From Gymnopilus junonius (taxonomy: Eukaryota > Basidiomycota > Agaricomycetes > Agaricales > Galerinaceae): DNA of 10,478 nucleotides. Positions 1 to 7,892 of this stretch are shown piece after piece. A model generated the notes under the pieces. The model was given only the letters and a program-made list of their open reading frames with translations, made no database searches and was not told the DNA's origin. The first letter of the stretch is position 1; the number at the start of each line of letters is the position of its first letter. The translations under genes and the position numbers were made by a program. The stretch is taken from the NCBI GenBank assembly GCA_015501075.1, contig JADNYJ010000884.1, positions 1 through 10,478 of the forward strand, in the 5' to 3' direction.

Positions 1-749
1 CATACTATGGGCATGGAGTACCCTTCTGGCCACGACAGAATAGAGAAGACGCTATCGAAGTCCGAACTACAGAGGCTTTGTTAATGCTTCTGCTCCTGCT
101 ATCTTCAGATAATTGCTGCATAGTAGGCTGTGCTCCAGCATGAAGCCACGTTTATACGGTACTTGTCCCCATGTGCAGGGTCGCGGCCTGGCCTCGAGAC
201 AGATCCTTTCTTCACCAGACCTGGGCATCCTCTTGGTATTTGTGCAAATCGGTTCATATATGACACCGATTTTTTTTATCTCTCAACCTATACGATCGTC
301 CTCACCCTATCTTGGTGCCTCACGTACCGTTTCAGTGGAAACCTGCTCGGCCAGATGCAGGAAACTCCAAGTCGTTGAGGTCACACAAATGAACAGGACC
401 TCGCTTTATACAATTGACGAATACAGAGGATGGCGATGAGCGTACGAAGTGGTTATGGTAAGAAAGACTAAGGAAAACAAAGAGGTGACGCGGTGCTAAT
501 GTAAGGTGGTCACATGTACCAGCCTTACATTCAGCTCTGCTAGCCCTTATTTCACCTCGGTATTCCGCCTGCTAGCGCAGGAAACAACATTCTTATGTCG
601 ATGTCTCAAATCAGCACATTAAACCTCAAATCTTCACAGACAGACTTCGAATGCCCTTCTACCATAAGAAATAGGTTCTGACACCAGGTTATTGACCATG
701 AAGTGGTGAGCACCCTATTTTAGCCGTCTGAGTTTCAACTGAGCTGATC
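1..749. other. Left-edge region with no supportable gene
   Basis: I see no convincing gene here. Two frames are open from the window edge: one ends in TAA at 82-84 (last residues KSELQRLC) and another ends in TGA near 152. Either could be the 3' end of a gene that begins outside the window, but neither shows a domain. Longer open frames at 113-439 and 130-378 overlap each other, have no recognisable motif, no low-complexity or membrane pattern and no intron-supported extension, so I treat them as chance. The last ~150 bases must hold the promoter of the membrane protein gene starting at 750 or 792; no TATA box was obvious. Confidence 0.4.
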
Positions 750-2033
750 ATGATCTCACGGAAACAATTCGTGCATGGCGAAACCTCTGCAATGAACCTA
801 CAACAGACCTTGTCTCTTGGGGTGTTCTCATCTTATTTCCTTGCGATAATTTTTTTGCTTTCTCTCATCTCTAGAAGTATCTATGTGTCCAAGACCTTTT
901 CCAGCGCCAATAACGGCAAGGCCCTAATTTTCTTTGGCTTGACTGTAGCTTCGTTCACGCACACATGGTTTTGTAAGTCCACACGGTCGTCCTTCAGCAT
1001 TCTTTCTAACGCTTTAGCATAGACATGTTCAGATATATGGCAGTCAGTAATTAACTTTTCAATGCCGACTGAGCTATTTGCTCAGAAGACCCTCAGTGGA
1101 GTTTTGCCAACTATGAACACTCCCTGCAAGCCACGCAAACGCAAGATACCCTCCACCGTGTAGCATCGTGGCTTCATGGTACATCTCTATTCGAAGAAGC
1201 ATGGTCAACTGTTTGTTTTCATCCCCTCAATTGGTGGTGGAGTGAACAACTTTGCACATACACCACAGGAGTCTGGACCGTGTTTATCGCTATCGAAGGT
1301 GCGACACAAAATCTGGTATCGTGTCGCTATTCTGATCTAATTATCAGGAAAACGCCACAATATCGAACACCTCTGGGCATACATGCTACTTGGACAGATT
1401 GTCGCTATATCTGTCGCTTCAAATTTATTCTATCTTGCCTTAATCCTTTCTCAACCTCCAAGGACTGAAGCTGCCTACAACTTGAGGGCAAATCCTCGAC
1501 TTTGGATGAGTGTTATATTGTCGTTGGCCACTGTTGCATTCAGCCCATCCACATCTCGGGGGTCATTCTTGCCCAATCTTCTCATAATGCATGCTCTCTT
1601 GTTTGTTCCCCTCATAGGACCTACGTCGACGTCATCAAAGCAATCTCCAATCTTTTTCTCTATGGATATGAGGAACCTATTCCGGCTGGTTCAAATTGTT
1701 GTAGCTGGCATCCACATTCGTACAGTTCTGGCCGCAGTCAACTCCTTGAAGGAAAGCTCGCCTTCCGCCTCATCTCACATAGCGTCCGTAGCTTGGGATG
1801 TCTTATATTCCCATCCGGCTCAATCATCCATCGGATGGGATGTTGTCTGGACTACTATTTCTTTCATCATTTGGATTGTCGTAAAGCCCCTTCATCCTAT
1901 GGAAGGGTCAAGGTCCACCTCTGTGTTATATCTTTTGCTTGCCACTCCTGTGTCTTCCATCGGAGTGACGGCGCCCTATGTCCTTCGGCCGATCGCAGAA
2001 CCCTCGAATCCAGTGGGTGACAAGTTGGAATAA
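750..2033 (+). CDS. Fungal polytopic membrane protein, function unknown
   Basis: Proposed exons are 750-972, 1033-1046, 1097-1298 and 1348-2033, giving 374 residues. The introns are 60, 50 and 49 nt; the first has a TCTAAC branch site and a GTAAGT donor. The 14-nt second exon yields TWFYIWQSWSFANYE across the joins, which fits the Trp/Tyr-rich second-helix region I remember from this fungal family. About eight hydrophobic segments are visible: LSLGVFSSYFLAIIFLLSLI, ALIFFGLTVASF, TGVWTVFIAIEG, HLWAYMLLGQIVAISVASNL, VILSLATVAF, LLIMHALLFVPLIG, LFRLVQIVVAGIHI and DVVWTTISFIIWIVV. A LNWWWSEQ stretch precedes the third. No signal peptide or catalytic motif was seen. An in-frame ATG at 792 gives a 360-residue protein with a short N-tail before helix 1 and may be the true start. 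I do not know its biochemical role; the membrane topology is well supported, the family assignment rests on memory. Confidence 0.78.
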
Positions 2034-2402
2034 ATTTCTTGGGTCAGAAGGTCGTAACGTGGTAGGTTCGGTCATGAACTTCTCTGAATCGCGCCTGATT
2101 GGAAATTTTAGGTAACCTTTATATTCATGAGTACTATTCTTCAATAGTTTAAATGCCCTTGTTTGATGTGACAGCAACCAATCATCAAATTTTTTGTGCG
2201 AATGATAGTATCTGGTACGAGATGCCCACCTTATTTATCACGAGTACCGAGTGTCCTGAAGGGACCCTGAATTTCTGCCTGACCTTGGTTCTTAGATAAT
2301 CGCTGAACGGATGGCCTTGGTAAACATCCTCGTGGCCGAAGCTTCGCACGGCCCAAAATGAAGTTCGTAAATTTAAAGGTGCCCTTAATGTCAAATGTCT
2401 AC
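2034..2402. other. Intergenic, 3' flank of the membrane protein gene
   Basis: This stretch lies between the TAA at 2031-2033 and the palindromic element. It should contain the 3' untranslated region of the upstream gene. Minus-strand open frames at 1926-2177 and 2185-2394 have no motif and the first overlaps real coding sequence antisense. I see no RNA gene or repeat. Confidence 0.4.
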
Positions 2403-2405
2403 TTA
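2403..2405. repeat. Left TTA target-site duplication
   Basis: TTA directly abuts the CACTG terminus and is matched by TTA at 3077-3079 directly after the CAGTG terminus. A 3-bp match could arise by chance (about 1 in 64), but its exact abutment on both sides supports the element boundaries. Confidence 0.7.
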
Positions 2406-2727
2406 CACTGCTGGCAGGGGACTTTTTTAGCTACGGTAAAATATTAGTAAAATAATAGCTTGCTTGTTTTAGTTTTAGACGAATTTACCTGCCAAGTAAA
2501 AGAAAAATATGACCCATGGTGAAAGATTCACTACGTTTTACCTGTTACAAAAATTTTACAGTGAGTTAATTGTTTCGTTTCTATGGTATTTCAGCTTGAA
2601 TATAATTACACCTAAAGATAACAATTATCAGAAATCTAAACGTCGAGAAAATACTCCGAAAACAATAAGTTTTCCCTATTGGGAAATACATTGTACAGAT
2701 ATAAGTTTTTTTGTCGGTAAAATAATT
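2406..2727 (+). repeat. Left arm of the palindromic element
   Basis: This arm pairs with 2744-3076 on the opposite strand. A heptamer TGGCAGG lies at the terminus (2412-2418) and recurs inverted as CCTGCCA at 2488-2494, so each arm carries a terminal and a subterminal copy. Such repeats are commonly transposase-binding sites in CACTA-type elements; that role here is inference. Confidence 0.88.
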
Positions 2728-2743
2728 CAATTCGCACTAATTA

Positions 2744-3076
2744 ATTAATTTTACCGTCAAAAAAACTTATATCTGTACAATTTGTATTACAATGCATTTC
2801 CCAATAGGGAAAACTTATTGTTTTCGGAGTATTTTCTCGACGTTTAGATTTCTGATAATTGTTATCTTTAGGTGTAATTATATTCAAGCTGAAATACCAT
2901 AGAAACGAAACAATTAACTCACTGTAAAATTTTGTAACAGGTAAAACGTAGTGAATCTTTCACCATGGGTCATATTTTTCTTTTACTTGGCAGGTAAATT
3001 CGTCTAAAACTAAAACAAGCAAGCTATTATTTTACTAATATTTTACCGTAGCTAAAAAAGTCCCCTGCCAGCAGTG
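2744..3076 (-). repeat. Right arm of the palindromic element
   Basis: This is the reverse complement of the left arm. It is slightly longer because of a 12-nt insertion around 2780-2792 that repeats an ACAAT motif on both sides. It ends in CCAGCAGTG immediately before the TTA duplication. Confidence 0.88.
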
Positions 3077-3079
3077 TTA
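3077..3079. repeat. Right TTA target-site duplication
   Basis: This is the right-hand copy of the TTA flanking the palindromic element. It fixes the element end at 3076. Confidence 0.7.
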
Positions 3080-3377
3080 TATTACTGAGCCGCAAAACGG
3101 TCCTTAAATATGAAGTGCCGTCTAACAAGGCGTCCTCGCGTACAAACACATTGAATAAACCAAAGCCTGGTGGTACCCATGGACTGATGAAAGTCTCAGG
3201 GAATCATCACTGCACCTGCGGGCATATCACGGGCCGGTTCCCCCCACTCATGGCCTGTAATCGAGGTACATCGGATAGGTACCCATGAGTGTTTTTTTCT
3301 CGAATATTTAGCATGCGTTCTCCCCACGTCCTCTTGCTTCCTCTTTCTCTCTCTTCCACCCTCCTTATTCCAGCCTC
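3080..3377 (+). promoter_or_regulatory. Promoter and CT-rich leader of the transporter gene
   Basis: About 300 bp remain between the palindromic element and the transporter start codon. The last 60 bases (3318-3376) are strongly pyrimidine-rich on the plus strand, a common core-promoter/leader feature of basidiomycete genes. A 9-bp inverted repeat, CACTCATGG at 3245-3253 and CCATGAGTG at 3283-3291, sits just upstream, and GGTACCCATG occurs twice (3172-3181, 3278-3287). No clear TATA box was seen. Regulatory function is inferred. Confidence 0.4.
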
Positions 3378-5276
3378 ATGGTTTCTACATCGACTCTCAT
3401 CTGGATATCATGCCGTCCCCTGCTTCGCCTGTAGGTGTTTGTATTTTTAGACTCCTAAGTTCAGCAAAAACTAAAAAACCGACGATCAGTATGTTCTGCG
3501 TAACATGTGGCATTGCAATCACGAAGGCAGATGTTTTTCCTCCTGTCGCTGCAGCGGGTGCTGGCCAGATCTTACTGAACATCACCCTGCCTTGTCTAAT
3601 GTTTTCCAAAATTGTTCCTGCGTTTACGTCGCAGAATGTGAATGCTCTCGGTAGTTCCATCAAACATTTTGTTCATATGCTATGTACTAGTCCCAGGCTG
3701 AAATATCTATTCACGTCTAGGTCCTCTGATTCTTTTGGCATTTCTCTATGAGGCAATTGGGATGGCGCTTGCATATCTTATCAAGCAATTATTTTGGGTG
3801 CCACATCGATTCAGGTATGGTATCCTCGTAGCGGGAGGATGGGGTAATGTTGGTGACATTCGTTGGTTGTTTCTCCCTTTTTAAAAATCCAAGCCAGTAA
3901 ACGTTTTCTCAGCGACCGCTGTTGTTATGAGCGTGACCGGAGCTGCTCCATTCCACGGTGTCGATGACCAAAACCTTGCCGTAGCATACCTTGCCGCGTT
4001 CCTTCTAGTTTTCATGGTACGATTTCTTTTATCCGCTGCAAAGGCCTTGAAATAATTTTCCACGTCAGGTCACTCTGTTTCCGCTCGGAGGTCACAAGTT
4101 AGTGGCTTGGGACTTCCAGGGCCCAGATGTTGAACCAGAAGAGGTCAAAGAAGCGATGCGTCTGAAAAGAAAGGCACTTCTTCTTCCTCTCAGTTCTTTC
4201 TGGGGTAAATCTCGGTATAGGCAACCTACCGGGTCTGACATCGCTGATGAAGTAGCTGAAAAGACGATGACGAATGGCTCGGAGGTCATTATCCACTCTG
4301 CACCTCAGAAACATGTCTCCTTCATTGACGACTCCTCGACTGCTGTACCAACCGACGGAGTCGCTTCTGCCACATGTTCTCGTACACCAACAGAGATCAA
4401 CTATCGTTACCGTCAGTCTAGTCCCGATAGAATTGAACGAGCGACAAGAGAAATGGTTCCAAACACGGCAGTCTCGCTTTCCATTTATGAGGTCACTGAA
4501 CCAGATACGTTGTCATCGCATGCCCAGCATACGACAAGGATGCACGCTACCAACACATCACAATTTCATGTTCCTTTTTCTATATTCAACTTAAAAGTTC
4601 TTTCCGAATTTTTGAAGGCTCTCTTGACGCCAGCATCGATCACTATTTTTCTCGCATTTCTGATTGCGCTGGTGCCCAAGCTCAAAGCACTCTTTATTGA
4701 AGTACCTGGCACGCACATACCTTCTGCTCCTGATGGACAACCTCCCCTTGCATTCATATTGGATTCTACTTCATTTGTCGGAGCTGCTTCTGTACCATTG
4801 GGTCTCATTTGTCTTGGCTCATCCCTGGCTCGCTTGAGCTGGCCGAGAAAGGGCGAATGGAAAAAGCTGCCTCTTGGTGCCATCAGTTGGATTGCTATTG
4901 CAAAGATGGTTGTGATGCCTGTCCTTGGCGTATTAATATGTGAAGGTCTGACAAACGTGGGCCTCATATCGAAGGATGATAAAGTGTTACGATTTGTATG
5001 CATGTGAGTAATTATATTGTAAATGTGAAGATAGTGATATTAATTTCTCTGCAGCTTTTTGTCATGCCTCCCCACTGCCACGGTTCATGTGAGCTGCAAG
5101 CTCAGTGAAAATGCGAAAACCTTTCTAACCATTCCCCTGTGCAGGTTCTCCTTACTCAAGTTTACAGCGGAACGGGAAGCTCAGAGCACCTTGCGCCATT
5201 TCTAATACCTCAATATGTTCTAATGTTCATTTCAATGACGGCCATCACAGCCTATACTATTCAACTTCTTTTTTAG
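3378..5276 (+). CDS. Auxin efflux carrier-like transporter (AEC family, ECM3-like)
   Basis: Proposed exons: 3378-3430, 3490-3650, 3721-3861, 3913-4016, 4069-5003, 5055-5088 and 5145-5276, joining in frame to 519 residues. The introns are 50-70 nt. The start ATG at 3378 gives MVSTSTLIWISCRPLLRL, which continues the first helix across intron 1; the ATG at 3410 is out of that frame. The protein has the two-domain layout of the membrane transport family PF03547. An N-terminal five-helix half (about residues 8-165) includes NITLPCLMFSKIVPAF and GGWGNVGDIPTAVVMS. A long hydrophilic, Ser/Thr-rich loop follows (about 165-325). The C-terminal five-helix half includes STSFVGAASVPLGLICLGSS, LPTATVHVLLTQVYSG and a last helix ending LLF. 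Fungal relatives such as yeast Ecm3 are poorly characterised membrane proteins, perhaps of the endoplasmic reticulum. The plant members export auxin, but substrate here cannot be read from sequence. The palindromic element lies close upstream and could affect expression. Confidence 0.93.
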
Positions 5277-5374
5277 ATACACCATAGACGGGACATTAGC
5301 GCTTTAGCTCCTGTTCGTTATGCTAAAGTTATAGAGTCTAAGTATAGTAATATGAGGAATCTTACCCGATGATG

Positions 5375-5380
5375 CACGTG
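5375..5380. promoter_or_regulatory. CACGTG E-box
   Basis: This palindromic bHLH-type site lies 38 bases upstream of a TATA box and in the same promoter as the 55-codon ORF. A CACGTG is expected about twice by chance in a window of this size, so only its position gives it weight. Confidence 0.3.
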
Positions 5381-5418
5381 ATGACCGTGGTAATTGACGC
5401 ACAGACCACCAGGCGAGG

Positions 5419-5426
5419 TATAAATA
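5419..5426 (+). promoter_or_regulatory. TATA box (TATAAATA)
   Basis: A consensus TATAAATA lies 85 bp upstream of the ATG at 5511. That spacing would place a transcription start around 5450 and a leader of about 60 nt for the short ORF. It could instead serve the F-box gene with a long leader, in which case the short ORF would be a uORF. Confidence 0.5.
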
Positions 5427-5510
5427 TCTGGCGTCAACAACTTGGATACCCTAGAACATACTCAATCAGGATCTGTTTACAGAAACTGACCGAGTCTCGC
5501 ATTTTTACAA

Positions 5511-5678
5511 ATGCCGCATTCTTCATATCCACTCGATGACATTAACGCTCCCTCGTTCAGCAGAGAACATGGCTCCCAATCATTGGAAGTCTCGAGGACG
5601 TTTGGCGAGGACTTCTTATCCACTTTATTGTGTCTCGGGGGTCCTTGCCAGCGAGGCGAGCGTCTGTCTGATGGATAA
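5511..5678 (+). CDS. Short ORF, 55 residues, unknown function
   Basis: An uninterrupted ATG-to-TAA frame of 55 codons begins 85 bp after a TATAAATA box. The N-terminal half is polar (MPHSSYPLDDINAPSFSREH). The C-terminal half contains FGEDFLSTLLCLGGPCQRGE, with two cysteines spaced CLGGPC, and ends RLSDG. There is no signal peptide, no transmembrane helix and no C-terminal CaaX box, which argues against a secreted effector or a mating pheromone precursor. A frame this short can be open by chance, but the promoter-like context and plausible amino-acid make-up make a real small protein reasonable. Alternatives are a uORF of the F-box gene at 5877 or the first exon of a longer spliced gene. I do not recognise the family. 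Confidence 0.4.
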   Translation: MPHSSYPLDDINAPSFSREHGSQSLEVSRTFGEDFLSTLLCLGGPCQRGERLSDG

Positions 5679-5876
5679 CTAAGTAGTATTTTGTGTAGTC
5701 CACTTGAAATTTGATTATCATTTGTGTAATGACTGTAGGCTGCCAGTTGTGATGCGTTTATTGATGCAGCTTCATCATTGCTTCTCTTACCTCTTCAACA
5801 GCTACTTCAGTACTGAAAAAAGTTCAGACTGACGGCTGAGCAGATCCTGATCCCTGTACTCCAGTTGTTGGTGCTC

Positions 5877-7304
5877 ATGGATCGCAAAACTGCACTGCTG
5901 TCGTCTCTTGATGCCTTGAAAGACAAAAAGGAGGCACTCCTGCGCGACCTCTCTGCTGTTGATGCAGAACTGGAAGCCAAGCAAGCTCAGTTTTCTAGGC
6001 TCCTCAATGAAGACACATTTATTTATCAGCTGCCCGATGAACTCATTTCGGGGATCTTCCTCGCTTGCCAGCAAATGGCACGACTTTCAAGAAAGGCAAA
6101 CATCCCATTTCAAGTAGTGGCATCCCATGTCTCCCATCGCTGGCGAGAGATCATATTATCGACGCCTTTACTGTGGAATACCGTCGACCTGCGAATTCGA
6201 CCAACAAATCACATTCGAGGACGCGTTCTCTCACAGCTCGACGCGCATTTGACGAGAAGTTTAGATACCTGTCTCCTCGATATCACCCTTGACATTTCCA
6301 TCCCAGATGATATTTCCGAATATCTGAAACTTTTAGTGGACCATTCCGATCGCTGGAGGAGGTTATCTATTCTGGCCCGATATGAAAAAGTTGGCGACAT
6401 TCAGGCTGTTCTCAGCTACGCACAGGCCCCAGCTCTGGAGCATCTATCTCTCAATATAGGAAAACCCGGGTTCTTAGAGGGTTCACCCCGCAGACCATAT
6501 CAGAACGTTTACCCGAATATATTGCCATCGAGTGGGACCACATTGACCTTCGTTCGACTAGCCGGCCTGGCATTAGGACACTCACACCCTCCTACCCACT
6601 CCGTGACTACTCTTCATCTGGATGGTTGGACTAGACATTTCATGACGCACGAGCAGCTCAAGGCAGTCCTCGAAGCGGCGATAGCTCTTGAAAATTTATC
6701 GCTCAATCAACTTTACATTCGTCCTCCTCGAGACCCACTTGAAATCCTTCAGCCCGTCAACTTGCCAAATCTTGGTCGTCTCCGCGTCCGCGGTTTTTAT
6801 TGGCCGGTGTCCTTATCCCTGATGGAAATGCCTGGCCTGCATTCTCTTTCTCTACATGACGTCGAGACCTTTGATCTGAGAGTGCTTCCGTCTGTGCAAT
6901 CGCTGTCGCTAGAAGCTTGCGCGTTCAGCGACGCAGAACTCAGAAGTTTATTCCAAGCCACCCCTTCTATTACCACCCTCAGCATCGATGATTCAATTCC
7001 TGAAATATATTCCATGATGCTTCCCGGCGCAGCATTGTCTAAACCGTGGCCCCATCTGGAGACAATATCGCTCCGTAATCTGCAATCCAGGGACGTTGGT
7101 CATTTCTGCAACATGGTGTTCAATGTTGGAGAAAGCCATAAGAATTTGGCAAGGGTCTATCTTGACCGACGCAGCCGCACGGTGCTCCGGACGAAACACA
7201 GACTCGACTGGTTACAGGATCGCCTCAAGGTCGAGAATTTTGATATTCCAGAGGCCTGGCCGCCCGGTCTCGGGTATGAAGACACCCACGACCTCTTGGA
7301 TTAA
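5877..7304 (+). CDS. F-box protein with coiled coil and leucine-rich repeats
   Basis: This is a single-exon gene of 475 residues. I start at the ATG at 5877 (MDRKTALLSSLDALKDKKEA); the frame stays open slightly upstream but without an ATG. Residues about 4-42 form a heptad-like coiled coil rich in Leu, Glu and Lys. An F-box follows at about 48-100: IYQLPDELISGIFLAC, then SHVSHRWREIILSTPLLW. The remainder is a degenerate leucine-rich repeat region: LEHLSLNIG, VTTLHLDGW, LENLSLNQL, LGRLRVRGF, LHSLSLHDV, VQSLSLEAC, ITTLSIDDS and LETISLRNL. F-box proteins bind Skp1 and recruit targets to SCF ubiquitin ligases through the C-terminal repeats; this architecture is greatly expanded in mushroom genomes and individual substrates are unknown. 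It is unrelated to its neighbours. Absence of introns, in contrast to the genes around it, is common in this expanded family. Confidence 0.93.
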   Translation: MDRKTALLSSLDALKDKKEALLRDLSAVDAELEAKQAQFSRLLNEDTFIYQLPDELISGIFLACQQMARLSRKANIPFQVVASHVSHRWREIILSTPLLWNTVDLRIRPTNHIRGRVLSQLDAHLTRSLDTCLLDITLDISIPDDISEYLKLLVDHSDRWRRLSILARYEKVGDIQAVLSYAQAPALEHLSLNIGKPGFLEGSPRRPYQNVYPNILPSSGTTLTFVRLAGLALGHSHPPTHSVTTLHLDGWTRHFMTHEQLKAVLEAAIALENLSLNQLYIRPPRDPLEILQPVNLPNLGRLRVRGFYWPVSLSLMEMPGLHSLSLHDVETFDLRVLPSVQSLSLEACAFSDAELRSLFQATPSITTLSIDDSIPEIYSMMLPGAALSKPWPHLETISLRNLQSRDVGHFCNMVFNVGESHKNLARVYLDRRSRTVLRTKHRLDWLQDRLKVENFDIPEAWPPGLGYEDTHDLLD

Positions 7305-7892
7305 AGGGATCGAGCGTGGTAGCGTAGAACATTCAACATTATTAATCGCCAAACCGTTATCGTCTCTAGATTCGGTAATTGAAAATACATCTTAATACTC
7401 AGGGCTTTGTGCTCTGCTCTCATATGATCATAGCGTTTGGATTGAAAATTCTGGACCCACTGGGTCGAGAGTAGCATTACTATTCTGTAACGGGCATTCG
7501 CATCCATGCTCCAGTTGTATTTTTGGCGGTGCCACGGCTGCTGACATGACATAAGGCAGCGCCGATGACCGAAGAGAGGGTGTGACGATGAGCGCAGTGT
7601 GTGGATGAGAAATGAAACGGATTGCGCGTGCAGAGCAAGACGAGAATAAGGAGGCAGAGCGAGCAATGCTGGCTGTGGCAAGAAAGACGAACGGCTGCAA
7701 AGGAGGAAGAGGCACTTTGTCATGTCTGGAGGGGTTTGTCAGCGTGACAGTGACATACAGACTCTGCGATCCGCTGTGGGTGTATTAAGCTCAGTCAGCG
7801 ATTGTCTTCATCTCCATGTTTCTCTCTTAACTCTCATCTTCCACCATATTCATTGCGTCGCCCCCGTCTCTTCTCTTTCTCTCGTCTCTGCC
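7305..7892. other. Intergenic: 3' flank of F-box gene and promoter of FrnE-like gene
   Basis: There is no supportable gene here. Two overlapping minus-strand open frames (7301-7723 and 7428-7715) show no domain and their translation reads like antisense of CT-rich noncoding sequence. The last ~90 bases (7801-7892) are pyrimidine-rich on the plus strand and form the probable leader of the next gene. Its start codon has a favourable GCCATGG context. No clear TATA box was identified. Confidence 0.4.

Larger units (their letters stand above)
2406..3076. mobile_element. Foldback MITE, 671-bp near-perfect palindrome
   Basis: The two halves are reverse complements. The left arm is about 2406-2727, the right arm about 2744-3076, with a ~16-nt AT-rich spacer. 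The termini read CACTGCTGGCAGGGGACTTT inward from both ends. By eye the arms differ only by a 1-nt gap in an A/T run, a 12-nt insertion in the right arm near 2780-2792, one substitution beside it and a few changes next to the spacer. A TTA trinucleotide flanks the element on both sides (2403-2405 and 3077-3079), the expected target-site duplication. Base composition is clearly more AT-rich than the neighbouring genes. CACTG ends with a 3-bp duplication fit the CACTA/EnSpm (CMC) superfamily; TTA alone would also fit PIF/Harbinger. There is no transposase, so the element is non-autonomous. A 79-codon open frame inside (2509-2748) is not credible as a gene. The high arm identity suggests recent origin. 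Confidence 0.9.

Noticed and set aside
113..439. Open frame of 108 codons near the left edge
   Set aside because: It overlaps a second frame of similar length and has no recognisable domain, biased composition or splice-supported extension.
1086..1096. Direct splice of exon 1 to acceptors at 1085 or 1096 in the membrane protein gene
   Set aside because: The acceptor ending at 1085 makes an in-frame TAA at the junction, and the one ending at 1096 is out of frame with exon 1 unless the micro-exon is included.
2509..2748. 79-codon open frame inside the palindromic element
   Set aside because: It lies across the left arm of an AT-rich foldback, has no transposase or other motif, and runs into the palindrome centre.
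3410..3489. ATG at 3410 as start of the transporter
   Set aside because: It reads intron 1 as coding. Starting at 3378 and splicing 3431-3489 restores the expected first helix in frame.
3397..3663. Minus-strand open frame opposite the transporter exons
   Set aside because: It is antisense to conserved AEC coding sequence and has no domain.
5511..5678. Mating pheromone precursor
   Set aside because: The size is right, but the C-terminus is RLSDG with no CaaX prenylation box, and I found no splice that creates one.
7301..7723. Minus-strand open frame of 140 codons
   Set aside because: It overlaps the F-box stop region, lacks any motif, and overlaps another frame in the same noncoding interval.
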